A stretch of 64,000 bases of DNA from Clavelina lepadiformis (GCF_947623445.1 NC_135241.1:22260501-22324500), one strand, 5' to 3'. Positions 28,501 to 41,147 are shown, counted from the first letter of the stretch. Notes: a model not told the origin generated them from the sequence alone. Program-made: numbers and translations.

Positions 28501-30901
28501 AGTTAAGTTTATTAAATGAACTAAATTCATCTTTTAATGCTAATCTTGGACTGTTCATTTTTAAGTTGTGTGCAAGTGGTGCAGTGTGTAGTGAAAGCTT
28601 AGCCCGACTTAAAACTCTTTGCATGAATTAGTTATTTATTGCAAGTTATACGTCAGGTATCTGGAACGTATGATTGTACGAGATTTGGAAACAAACGAGT
28701 GTTGGTTCTTTCTATGCGGTACCAGGTTCAGCGACGTCCTGGAACATACATTCCGGGCCTCCACGTTAGAGGAACTGCAAATATCTAATAAATTGTTCCT
28801 CTTAAAGTGTGAAAACCACTTTAAAGACAGGTATGTTGCTTATTGATTTCACCACGCTGTGCCATATTATCATCTCGTAATCTTCTCATTTTCAGACACG
28901 TCTGGTATTCCTTATATGGTATGAGGCCTTGGCAGCAGTACGTCATGACGAGGGTGGAAAGAGTGGCAACGTGCTTTCTCTTCATATTCCAGGTAATGTT
29001 AACATCTATGATGTTTCATGGCCACAGTTATGCAGTGGATGGAAATGTGCTGACATTTGGGCGTTACTATTTCAAGTGGTCTCACATTGTCGTCGGTAAG
29101 TCCAGTCAAACGTTACTGAAAGACCAGATGTTTATTTCTTTTAACTAATCAGGTTGTTCAAGTCTTAATAGTTTGTTGTTTTCTGTCATAAAGGTATTGA
29201 GAGCGCTTTGATGTGCTTTCCCGGGCCGTTTCTTATTAGCCTATTGTTTCGTCACGCCCAACGACGAAAAGGAAACGAAAAACCGAACCCTGACAAGAAC
29301 GTACAATCCACAAAACCCACCAGAGGGCAGCATAAAGCAGAAACATCATTTGTGCGTAGTCATGACGTCCAAATTACCGGCACCACGATGAAAGAAAACA
29401 CTAGAAATACGTCACAAGTAAACACTGCGGAAGTTGACCAAGAAAGAAAAAACGCTGGTCAACGTATTCCAGACGACAAAGATCGTCCTTCGACATCAAA
29501 AGAAGTCTCTAACGTCGTCATCAAACAGCCGCCAATTTTCCCGGGAAAATTTGAAATTATAAATGAAAACATAAGACGAGAGAAAAATCCCCGAAAATTA
29601 AGATATTTGTCGATGACTAAAAAACCTACCTCGTCGCGCGTCGAACAAGTTGTGCCCAGTAAGTCATTACCAGCTAAAAGTGTGACGTCATCAAAAAAGA
29701 CAAAGTATATTCCGTCGCGCGTTGAAAGGAATGCGGCTGCTTTGTCACCGCCAATGAAAGGTATGACGTCGACAATAAAGGAAAAGTCAAAACGTTTGCG
29801 CGTTGAAAATAATGTGGCCACTACGTCATCACCGGTAAAAGGTATGAAGACGTCACAAAAGAAAAAGTCGAAGTCTTCGCGCGTTGTAAAAAATGCGACC
29901 ACTACGTCATCGCCGTTGAAAGCTATGACGTCTTCACAAAAGAAAAAGTCGAAGTCTTCGCGCGTTGAAAAAAGGGCGACCATTACGTCATCGCCGGTGA
30001 AAGGTATGACGTCTTCACAGAAGAAAAGATCGAAGACTTCGCGCGTTGAAAAAAATGCGACCATTACGTCATCGCTGGTGAAAGCTATGACGTCTTCACA
30101 AAAGAAAACGTCGAAGTCTTCGCGCGTTGAAAAAAATGCGGCCACAACGTCACCGCCCGCAAAAGCACTGACGTCATCAGTAGTCAAGCCATCGGCAAGG
30201 TATAGTGCTGGTTGTTTTTGTTGAAACCAGTTTGTTCGTGAAATAAAATTGTTTATATCCAGGCCGCCATTGTCTGCTGCTGAAGCGCAGCAAGAATTCA
30301 CAATCCTGGAAATAGATCCAAACACGATAGATCCTCTCGCCATTGTCCACTTTTCCATCTACGTCGCCTGGTTTTATATCATAGCAGTCATGGTCACGTC
30401 GACTGTGATTTGTGTACTGTACGGCATGACGTATGGACTTGAAACCTGCAGAGATTGGTGAGCAATTGTTACCAAATAACGAACCGTTAAGATTACGTCA
30501 CACCTGCTAACACTTGATCAAATTTCAGGTTGGTTTCGTTCGTGAGCGCTTTCATCGAAACAGTCGTAATTCTTGAATCTTTGAAAGTGGTCGGGATCGC
30601 TTACTTCTCAGTGTTAAACAATCCGAGACACGATCTTCGCGATTGGGTTCCTCCTTTGCCACCATCAGGTTCTTATCAAAACTATGATTTAGTGGGCGCT
30701 TTGAACGCGTTTAATGATTTATTTCTTCATGAAGTGAGGCCCCGATCTTACGTTAATCGTGGCGCAATAAGGAGAAAACAGAAGAGAGAAAAACCGACCA
30801 ATCCAATTTATCGTTCTCCAACGCGTGAGAGAACCAATCGCAAGATAAACACGCAGGAGAATATAGAAATGCGACCCATCAAACAACGTGTTTCTCCATG
30901 A
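16580..30901 (+). CDS. s-Themis: s-Themis-type polycystin-1-like sperm receptor
   Basis: A 23-exon model of 2,208 aa in full phase: 16580-16640, 20358-20514, 20734-20912, 21845-23440, 23532-23672, 23740-23926, 24045-24247, 24332-24520, 25164-25441, 25517-25639, 25720-26065, 26677-26747, 26818-27208, 27303-27499, 27630-27779, 27845-27973, 28045-28200, 28272-28396, 28657-28830, 28896-29095, 29194-30199, 30263-30457, 30529-30901. Exon 1 is a signal peptide. Exon 4 carries a PKD-like fold. Exons 4-9 look REJ-like (PSGGSC, CSGY). Exons 14-15 are a GPS-like Cys/Trp region without the usual HL(S/T) cut site. Then come membrane span 1, a PLAT domain (exons 17-18), spans 2 and 3, a loop with seven 27-residue repeats, and spans 4 and 5. 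It stops before a TRP-like channel region. In Ciona, s-Themis is the sperm receptor for the egg ligand v-Themis, encoded antisense in intron 1 as here. Exon 1 could instead be 18835-18904, and subtype A/B is unresolved. Confidence 0.85.
18026..18496. mobile_element. pogo/Tigger-like non-autonomous element
   Basis: The left end at 18026 begins CAGTAGATTTCCCCGATATC and shares the core CGATATCGACAC, inverted, with 18443-18462. A second TACAGTA occurs at 18492-18498. The CAGTA start, the TA flanks and the repeated TATCGAC motif are typical of pogo-like Tc1/mariner elements. The inverted match is imperfect and the right boundary is uncertain. It sits in the 5' half of the s-Themis intron, upstream of the alternative first exon. 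Confidence 0.5.
18835..18904 (+). other. Alternative first coding exon of s-Themis
   Basis: An ATG at 18835 opens a short frame starting MKLRLLLSVSCICRA that reaches a donor after ACAG at 18904 in phase 1. This is the phase needed to join exon 2 at 20358. It would encode a short secretion signal. The exon at 16580 gives a longer hydrophobic core and the same phase, so I prefer that one. Both may be used as alternative starts. Confidence 0.35.
19094..20280 (-). CDS. v-Themis: v-Themis-type fibrinogen-like egg-coat ligand
   Basis: Two exons on the minus strand, 20280-20001 and 19800-19094, join in phase to encode 328 aa. Residues 1-30 are a signal peptide with a Leu-rich core (LHLLLLLLTF). The next 60 or so residues are basic and polar and may be helical. 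From about residue 94 runs a fibrinogen C-terminal domain: ECTSIY, SGIYPIW, VYCDME, GWTTIQRRMNGEVNFNR, YWLGLE, a calcium-loop-like DVDNNKDDNRHCA and GWWYYRRRCENTNLN. In Ciona, v-Themis proteins of this type sit on the egg vitelline coat and are the self/non-self ligands read by s-Themis on sperm. The gene lies in intron 1 of the receptor gene, antisense, with its ATG 77 bp from receptor exon 2. A minus-strand AATAAA lies at 18924-18919. Confidence 0.88.
21074..21340 (+). mobile_element. GIY-YIG-type retroelement tail fragment (Penelope-like)
   Basis: Intron 3 of s-Themis contains a frame reading NIGKSTRHLSTRVFEH, then SGIKDHI, then FQIL. In another frame past a stop it continues SKISEMILIKWNNQI. 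This succession (IGKSTR..L..R..EH, ..I..H, ..E..LI) matches the GIY-YIG endonuclease tail seen in Penelope-like retroelements. Only the 3' end is present and it is disrupted. Confidence 0.5.
21441..21640. mobile_element. hAT-like short element with degraded ends
   Basis: The left end CAGTGGCTCTCAACC and the right end GGTTGAGAATCAGCC are imperfect inverted copies. GGCACC boxes lie just inside both. This is the end signature of a large group of non-autonomous hAT elements. The 8-bp target duplication is not clean. It lies in intron 3 of the s-Themis-type gene, next to the retroelement fragment. Confidence 0.6.
29631..30199 (+). repeat. 81-bp coding tandem repeat, seven units
   Basis: Seven units of 27 codons lie within s-Themis exon 21. 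Each follows SRVEKNA, then a Thr/Ser stretch with SPVK, then a MTSSQKKKSK-like end. The first two units are most diverged and the middle ones most alike, as expected of a minisatellite that still expands. The repeats lie in the loop between membrane spans 3 and 4, which is basic and rich in Ser/Thr. Confidence 0.9.
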
Positions 30902-31044
30902 GGCTGATTTGGAAGTGTTGCCGAGTCACAATGCTTTTTACAGTAGACTGTGTAGTTTACTATTTTAAGCGAAGAAATATTTTATATGATTGGTATAGTA
31001 TGGTATGGTACGGTACGGTATCGTTTCCAATTCTACAACAATAC

Positions 31045-31570
31045 TGAAAAGTAACTTCCTATCTTTAAAATACTTGTAATTTATTTCAAAACTACAATTT
31101 TGATAAAAATAATTTTAAGAAAACGTGTATAACAAGAAATTTCATTTAAAATCTGATATTCTGGCCATCAGCATTTTCCACCAGCTTCCTAAATCGCCTG
31201 GGAATTCCCTCAACCGATATGATGACAAATTCCTGTCGCATGGAAGACGTAACTCGTCAGATACTCGCTTTTCAAATTCAAGTAGACATGGTATAGTATA
31301 ATTACTCCTTTTGCCAACCCCAAAGAATAACATCGCTCTCTGCCACGTCATAACTTCTGGCTTACCACTCATGCGGACAACGACGACTCACCAATCTCTT
31401 AGGGCAGTGGACGTTCCTACTTTGACCAATAGCGCAATGGCGTTTTGAGAAGCGGGTGGCGAATGCTGATTGCTTTATCAAATTTTAACTTAAACTCCAC
31501 CCTGTACACATTTGTATGTTTATTTAATAAATTACAGACCCTGTGTTTAAAGATAGGGAGTTACTTTTCA
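31045..31570 (-). mobile_element. Mariner-like element remnant
   Basis: Inverted arms of 25 bp with one mismatch lie at 31045-31069 (TGAAAAGTAACTTCC...) and 31546-31570. On the minus strand near 31144-31230 a frame ends VEGIPRRFRKLVE, resembling the C-terminal end of a Tc1/mariner transposase (I..IP.RF...VE). At about 530 bp it is internally deleted and non-autonomous. Confidence 0.6.
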
Positions 31571-31907
31571 ATATCTGTGCGCTCTACATAAACATAATTA
31601 GTGAATTCTTTGCACGGCCTTCAATCGATGATTTCTCATTGTTTCCTATTGTCCAACTACTTGAACGGTAGTTCAACAGTTCAACGGTGAATTAAAGCAA
31701 AACTCATTAATGTCTTGCCAAAGTCCATTACAACAACGGCGCCGCCAAGTGTCGCACCATCCCAATTCTGGAGACTTTAGTCTCTCTTTCAATTGATATA
31801 TAAATGCCGATCAAATGTCGTAACTTACTCTTATAATAACTTAATTGCATAGATCAAAGTTAGTTTATTGATTAATCTAATTTGATAGTTACATATTAAC
31901 TATTATT

Positions 31908-32298
31908 TTAGGGGTGTACAGACCAAAATACTCTATTATAGTTCGCTAAATTAATTTATTTCGGATCCAAAGTTTCAAAATTTATTATACAACCGTTCGA
32001 AATTTACAAAATTGAAGCTCATAAAACGCTTTATTATAGCTCTGCATAGTTATTTGTGGTTAGAATTGGGCGACAAATGTCAAAACGCAGTCAAATTCAT
32101 GGCGACACGTGTAGTGCTTGGTATCGCGATGTGAAGTCAAATTGAACAAATATTTCGGCTGCGCGTTGCAATGAATGCGTTTAAGTTTAAAGGAAAACCG
32201 ATTTTATAAATCGGGTAAAGAAAAATTGAACTTGAATGGATTATGATTTGGTTCTAAAATCTAAAGCATTCAAGTTCATTTAAAGTGTACACCCCTAA
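31908..32298. mobile_element. MITE with perfect 13-bp inverted ends
   Basis: TTAGGGGTGTACA at 31908-31920 is matched exactly by its complement at 32286-32298, giving a 391-bp element. A TA pair lies at both ends, but no longer target duplication is clear, so the superfamily is uncertain. No coding frame is visible inside. Confidence 0.7.
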
Positions 32299-32305
32299 TC
32301 TTAAA

Positions 32306-32902
32306 CTATGCATCGACTCCTACTAAATGGTCTTCAGTTGAATTCTCAGAAAAGCTTTCAAACCTTCGCCCAAAAAGTGGACAGCAAGTGAAACAACCAG
32401 TCTGTGCAGACCCGAATTCTATCTTATTGCCTCGAACATGAAGGCAGCAGCAGACCGTGGCTGCAGTGGAATCGGAGACAGTATTCCAATCTTCTGATGT
32501 TGGAACACACTCCGGGATGCAATCCATCTAGTGACAAACGATCAAATATGTACAAGTTAGTAGCAACTAGTTACCACTTAATTTCGCTTCTTGTGTTTGT
32601 ATTGTAGTTGTCGAAGTTTAACCATAAAGCTCTAAGCATCCAGCATGTGCAGGATTACTTTGCCTGACTAGCATTTAGAGACTGATTGCTACGGTCACGT
32701 TTTCTAAAAAGTGAAATTAAAACAGACTCGGAATAAATTTATTGTGGTAATTACTGGTGTTTTTATATATTTTATTAGATCGTGGTCGTTGCACTAATTC
32801 CGGATCCGGTTTCTCTGCTGAAAAATGATCCACCAACATTGTTCCATCCGTCTGCTCTACATAAAGGTTTTCGCTGTCAACAACACCACCTAACGACAAC
32901 AT
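32306..32902 (-). other. Possible minus-strand exons, unrecognised
   Basis: Two minus-strand frames, 32902-32717 (begins MLSLGGVVDSENLYVEQTDG) and 32527-32306 (Cys-rich, contains TVCCCLHV and GCFTCCPLFG), have protein-like composition. A good acceptor (GTCACTAG) precedes the second. I could not find a donor that joins them in phase, and I recognise no family. They could be a degenerate gene or chance frames. Confidence 0.22.
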
Positions 32903-33940
32903 GATGACATGTCTTGCTGGTATGTCATTATCGATGTTTCAACGACAGATGCCAAAGAAAATTCAATCATGCACCAAGCAGCAACGTCATCAGATTTATT
33001 CAGAGATTATCATCGGTGCAATTGTTCTGAACAATCTAGGGCTCGACACCAACGCCCAATATTATTACCATATATGGCCACAAGAAACCAGGCTTCCGCC
33101 TGGGATGGGGTTTCTTTTACGGTGGGTTTTCTTTTCCCGTCCACTGATTTACAGCATTGAAGTTATAAAGAATCAGCAATCGTTTGCTTGAACACAATAC
33201 CTGCTCGTCTGCTATAGTCTGGATAACCTGGCTTTAAATATGGAGCTTTTAGCTTCTTTTTCCTGTGTTATTGAGTTTAGTGGCCGTGCTAGTTGTCATC
33301 AGCACCTTGACGCCACCATTATTTTCTTGCATGTTTTAAGCCATCTAGGCTTTGTCGTTTGTTCACGTGCATTATCGCATGTTACTGTATCAGCAACTAG
33401 CACAGTTTTTTCGTCCCCACCGTGTCAATGACGAAAAATAAAATGATTAATTGAATATGGACGTCTGGTAGCCTACAGTAAAAGTCTGGTTATACGAACG
33501 CAACTTAAACACAAGTGGACTTGTGGCCTGTACATTATGAAAGTTTGCCAGATACGCCAGAGTGGAAAATTACCGATGTGGCGAAGGAGTTGTTTAATTT
33601 TTGCCTCAAGCGTGAATAACAGCTATGGCTGCTATAGGCCTAAGTCTAATGCTTGATGAGGGTATGCCCTAAATCGGGTACCCACTTTTGGCAAGGTTGG
33701 ACCATAGATGTGTTATATATAAAAACAACAGTTGTCATACTTAAGATATCTATGGGTTAAACGATAAACAAGACACGAAAACTTCAGTAAAAACATTATA
33801 TACGTAAGTAGTCTTCAATTGGTTTAGGAAAATCGTTAAAATTTGGTGACTCTAACATTCTACTGTAGCCTGAATCAGAATAACATTTGACCTAAATTGT
33901 CAATTAGAGTTCTAACTGAGCACATGCTAAAATGTCTTTG

Positions 33941-33998
33941 TGACGTCACGAATGGCAGCTTACTGTTTTTCATTAGCACCCTGCTATTGGTGACGTCA
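33941..33998. promoter_or_regulatory. Paired CRE sites with a CCAAT box
   Basis: Two exact TGACGTCA palindromes at 33941-33948 and 33991-33998 flank AGCACCCTGCTATTGG, which holds an inverted CCAAT box. The same 16-mer recurs inverted upstream of RBX1 at 37353-37368. It looks like a promoter or a piece of a dispersed repeat. No confident downstream gene is seen. Confidence 0.4.
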
Positions 33999-35016
33999 GG
34001 AAGTTGGTGGTTAATGATTTAGAAAGGCAGGGGTCGTAATGAAAAGAACAGTTCGTGTTCAAATTATACGGGCTATTGGTTTGTGTTTAGTAGTTGGCAG
34101 GCTGTCGTTTTGTATTGTTTAGTTATTAACTTCACCTCAACGTATGGATAGGTGAACCCGTCTGTTTTTGAAGAGGGCAGTTAGGGTGACTTTAGCCAGT
34201 TAAGGTTTTCTTGGAGTCCGATGTATATCAGAAGGTAGATTTAGGTTAGTGTATAGCTGTATAGTGTGTTATGGGCTTAAATATGAGTTAGGTTGTGACG
34301 GTTACGTCACGAGTAATGAGTTGTTTTGGAAATGCTGAAATTTTATTTTGGGATCTTGCAATTCAGTTGTTGACCGGACTTGAATTCTCCTTAATGACGT
34401 TCCGATAAATTACCTCGCTTGACCTGGTGTGCCATATATATATTGTAGTAATGTTTACAATCTTTCTTTTACGTTATAGATTTCACTGGTTACTACTGCG
34501 TAATGTAACAATTAGTAAGCTTTGCCCGAAGGTGAAAACCTTTGTGTCTGATCATAAATAAAATGGGAACTTTACTATTTAGTAATATGCATAGACAGAA
34601 CTTAAACAATTACCAGCATTGTCAAACCGTTTGAGAAATGACAACCATACTATCGAGTCAGAAGAAAAACAATATATCAATTCAATCATCCTCGCTTTTA
34701 TATGTTATAAGGTTAACAAGAAACAGTGAAAAATAGCTTCTGACGCACGATTTTTTCTGGTGAAAGAGTGCGGTAGCCATTATTTTTTACATTGCTTGTT
34801 TTTCGCCGTTTACTACTGTGGGGAGCGAAAAATATGGTTTCTTATGTAGGCCTAGGCTGAAATGAGGATGCTGTTAATATGATGTTATTCGTTGCAACTT
34901 CCAAATTTTTGGTTGTCTGTGTTATAATTTTATTGCACTATGTGCTGTATACTTATAGAACTCAAGTCAGTTCTTTGTGATACATTTGGGATTAAGACCC
35001 CATAAAATATAGGTGA

Positions 35017-35099
35017 AATGGTTAATCAGCTTGTTGAGCTTGTTGTTTTCAAAGATCTTTTCCCAAAGCACTACAAAAGCATCCAACGTGGTGGTGGTA
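35017..35099 (+). other. Possible first coding exon, unrecognised
   Basis: A splice-acceptor-like AAATATAG precedes an ATG whose frame reads MVNQLVELVVFKDLFPKHYK and ends at a strong GTAAGT donor after a Gly run. It lies about 1 kb after the CRE/CCAAT cluster. I found no later exon to join it, and I recognise no family. Confidence 0.25.
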
Positions 35100-35944
35100 A
35101 GTTAATGAATGTCACCTTTGCTGCAACTTTAACCCATCTCCAAGTACGATAATTAAAACTTTCTGTTATTTCTTGCACAGTCTTTAGCATTTTTTGCAGG
35201 GGTTATAGTCCATATGAGATGTATTCATGGAGTTTGTGTTTATATGTAGGCCTAGTGCTTATTAAGACAGGAAAGCACCCGTGACTATGTTGGTGGGTTG
35301 CAATCATTTTATTAACAACCCAAAGTTATTATGGTCAAACGTCCTAATTAGGCGCACTTTTTTTGGAAACTTTCCAATTACAAGTTTGCTTGTGCATCAA
35401 CTTGCAATAAGTCACACTTGGGTGGAAGATGATACTTACCTATAAACACTTAGTAATAATAAAAGTTTTAAATTACGCAGCAACTACTTTTCGTGTAAAA
35501 AGCAATTTGCACTGCGATTTTATTGCGGACCGAAAACATCAAATTAGCCGCACTGGTCCCCAAAACATACGCGGTGAGTATAGATGCTAAAAAATAAAGA
35601 TTCACTCGATTTGCTTCGCAAGGCACTTGCCAAATAAACAGAACAGACGATGCACAACTTAATACGATAACGTTCAGCTGCACTTTATGATTATTCTCGG
35701 TACCTAACTAGCTCAGGCGTTAATTACTCACTTCGGTAATCTGCAACTTTGTTTGTTGATTACTTCGTAGGCGTAATGCTATTAAGTTGCAATGCCACTT
35801 ACGGTTCGAATTAAGACTCACTTCTTTTTGTTAACATGTATCATGTTTGGTGAATGTAAAATGTAAATATCGCAAATAGTATTGTCTGCCAACCACGGGC
35901 GCCGAACTTGGGCGGACAGGGAGGATTTTTCCGTGGCGTGATTC

Positions 35945-36681
35945 ATGACTGTAGGCCATTTTCGCAGTCTTAGCAAAAATCTGCTTATCTTGTCTGGTTT
36001 TGGCGACGAACAGCGTGCGAAGAAGTTTTTCGAAAAATGTGAATCAGAATCACGAGACTTGGGCCTCGAACTTCCAAGTTTACCTCGCCGATCAGGATCA
36101 AGAAGCGTTGTGCTCCGGCAGACAGGAAATGCTTCTGCGAAATATTACTATGCGTTTCTCTATGTGAAAGTTTTCCAGGAATGCTGCGCTGCACTGAAGA
36201 AGAGGTACCCTCAGGAAGATTTGACGTCAGCTTCAGCGGTTGAAGATGCGTTACTTCAACCAAGCAAACCTATTTCTAGTTGCATTGCAGAGCTGTATGG
36301 CAACGATTTGGACACAAATCGTCTTAATCTTGAAATGCAACGGCTTAGAATAGTTGCTGAGGTAAAGTTGAGTTAGTTTCTGCGAATGACTTTTGTGAGT
36401 TTTTTAAGACCGTTGCTTGCTATAAAAATTTATTTCCAAATGTTCTGACCCTGCTCCGCATTTATTTGTCATTATCATGTACCGCCTGTGACGCAAAACG
36501 ATCTTTCAGTACTTTACGTCATCTGAAAACTTATTTGCGTACGACCATGTCTCAGAAACGGCTTAATCACGGTTGCATTTTAAACATGTTAAACGAAGGA
36601 GCAGACAAACTTGACTTAAATTCTATAATAAATAAATGGATTAATCACAGTTCCTTTCGCCAGAATACTTTTTCCAAATGA
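35945..36681 (+). pseudogene. hAT transposase remnant
   Basis: Two frames, 35945-36376 and about 36466-36681, carry parts of a hAT-superfamily transposase. The second holds the C-terminal dimerisation signature, AKRSFSTLRHLKTYLRTTM followed by RLNHGCILNML. The first holds a helical middle part (SAKYYYAFLYVKVFQECC). They lie in different frames separated by about 90 bp, and the N-terminal catalytic part is missing, so the copy is dead. It is closest to the ZMYM/TTF-type hAT group. Transposon ends were not identified. Confidence 0.7.
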
Positions 36682-37685
36682 GAATATTTTAACTTCCCAG
36701 TGTGTTTTATTATGTACTTTTCATTACCCTTGTTTTGAATGTTATGTCTGCGTGTATGTTTCAAATGAATACAGTTCGAGTCAAAAGGTTATATATGGCA
36801 TATGCTTATATATATGCCAAGAGATTTCACAGATTTAACATTGAGACAATATTTTGCTAAACAGAAAAATGAGTTTGCATAATTGACAATTAGTTGTTTC
36901 ATTGGAAGACCGCAAACAAACTTGGTACATTTCAACTCAACGCAGTGCGACAAAACCAAAAACACTAAACAATCCAGAAGCTGGTGCAGGTTATAATAAA
37001 CAAATAAAGAATTAAGGCTTCAGTGCACGCACAATTTTTTGTCAAAAGCTGTCATAGGCTACTTTCCAGTTGGGCTTATGGTTGGTACCTGCACATCTCC
37101 TACAGTCAAGGGGCAAAAATAAAGATACTATCAGCAAATTAAAGTGTACTGCAATATCCGTAGGCTACTTTGTTAATATAAATTACACTTTGAGTATTTA
37201 AATGAATATAATCAATCCTTTGTGCACTTTTTTTCTAAAAAGAGTAGCAGAGTTTTAGGCCTACTACTTGAACAAAGGAGTCTGCTGTTGGTCACGTCAC
37301 GGTCAGGTGGTGTTACGTCACCAACAGCAGCCTGTTAATCATTAAGCAGCAACCAATAGCAGGGTGCTATCGGAAAACAGCAGGCTGCAGCACGCGCTCT
37401 TTCGGTTAGGACCCCGCCTCATTTATTAGCCATGAAGTCTGGAAGCATTAAGTCCTAATTTGTGTTTAAGAGTGGGAATGTTTTGGTCTGCCAAAGTTTA
37501 GCCGTCCGGGGTATTTACATTTTGTTTTAATTCCGGAAAAATAGGCTAGTGTTTTGGAGGCTCAAAAAACGCCTTTTCTTCTAAAATGATAACTGTAGCT
37601 AAATTAATTTTAGGTATAGGTTATTTATATACTTACTTTCTGGCTGTTGGTGTACTTGAGTATACTTTCACCTTCACAAAGAAAA
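36682..37685. other. RBX1 upstream region
   Basis: No gene. The distal part is AT-rich, with a short ATGGCATATGC hairpin near 36796. The proximal part holds an inverted CRE-like hairpin (37282-37330), a CCAAT box (37353) and a GACCCCGCC box near 37410. A nine-codon upstream ORF (ATG at 37432) precedes the RBX1 start. Confidence 0.5.
37282..37368. promoter_or_regulatory. RBX1 promoter: CRE-like hairpin and CCAAT box
   Basis: Arms at 37282-37299 and 37313-37330 are inverted copies (16 of 18 match) around a 13-base loop, each with an ACGTCA half-site. A CCAAT box follows at 37353. The position, 320-400 bp before the RBX1 ATG, suits a core or proximal promoter. Confidence 0.5.
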
Positions 37686-40103
<2,418 letters not shown>

Positions 40104-41102
40104 ATCATATGCATTGAAAGACAGATATTCATACATTCAGCTAATACAACCAATAAAACTAAGTTAAAGGGCAAATTTACAAAGCAACACTCTCCCCATG
40201 TAAATTGAAAAGGTCCAAGAAAGTTTTTTTTTACTCATTTTCCTGTTTTATATATAATAGCGACTGAAAGCTTTGTAGCAGTGGTATTACAAACCACAAA
40301 TTCAGTGCAAATAGCTTCAAGTCTTCACTTCGATAAAATGTATGTCCGCTGCAGAAGTATGTTTTATTGGCTTCACAAATTTATACGGTAAACGACTAGT
40401 TCCGAGTGTTACCACACAATGAAGTCACAATTGGACAGCAGTGATCTCACTGCTGCATCAGCCTTAATGGGTTCGTCTTTCAAAGACAAAGAAATGTTAA
40501 ATAAATTCCCCTAAAGTTGCTTCATTTTCACTAGATTGTTAGAAATTATCGTTGATATTTGCATCGTTTTACCACACGTACATTAGTTAATGATTCACGC
40601 AAGTGATTTTACTGGCAAATGCTTCGCTACAGTTTTGTGTTTTCATTACCAAACACTTATTTCGCTTATTTTGTTGCGTTTATGGATTAAATTTCGAAAA
40701 GTTTATGTTCTGCTCTGCTATTAGCTTACACACAGTACAAGTCTTTTAAAAAACGCCCATACAGCCTACTATGCGTGATACATAGGGCCAGCCTTAGCAA
40801 GCGTGGGACCCAATGCAAGAACTGGTGACGCGGCCGCTTGTCATTTTCCAATAAATGTAATAACAACGTAAACCAAATATCAACACTTTGCAAATCAACT
40901 CCCGTCAAAACTTTGCTTTGTGATATATTTTCACCAAAATTTCTTCTTTTGAGGACAAATTGAGAAATCACGCTGATTTGCGCAAAATAAAAGCTAATTT
41001 GTTATGTTTTGAAGCTTTAATACGAAACAGGTTGTTACCCAACTCAGTAGCTTTACCTTAATGCGGGCTCTGTGCTATTTCCCTTACACAATTGCATTAG
41101 TA

Positions 41103-41147
41103 GGGAGTAAGGGTAGGGAGGGTAGGGAGGGATGTAAGGGTAGGGAG
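41103..41147 (+). repeat. G-rich run able to form a G-quadruplex
   Basis: Eight GGG tracts occur in 45 bases as GGGTA/GGGAG/GGGATGTAA units. Loops are short (2-6 bases), which satisfies the usual G-quadruplex pattern twice over. It lies in an otherwise AT-rich spacer. Confidence 0.8.

Larger units (their letters stand above)
30902..35943. other. Repeat-rich intergenic region
   Basis: No confident gene. A short TATGG/TACGG simple repeat occurs at about 30995-31022. Two terminal-repeat elements are listed separately. Promoter-like CRE and CCAAT motifs occur at 33941-33998. Isolated exon-like frames at 32306-32902 (-) and 35017-35099 (+) are listed separately with low confidence. Confidence 0.4.

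Noticed and set aside
29459-30358. Long minus-strand frame of 299 codons opposite s-Themis exon 21
   Set aside because: It is the antisense shadow of the 81-bp coding repeat. Repeating units without stops in one frame keep the opposite frame open too.
32901-33191. Plus-strand frames ending in a hydrophobic segment
   Set aside because: Two overlapping frames are open over the same stretch, neither has a splice context, and no family is recognised.
40780-40860. Possible transposon end (AGGGCCAGCCTTAGC on the plus strand)
   Set aside because: It resembles ends of some repeats, but I found no matching partner end, so no element is called.
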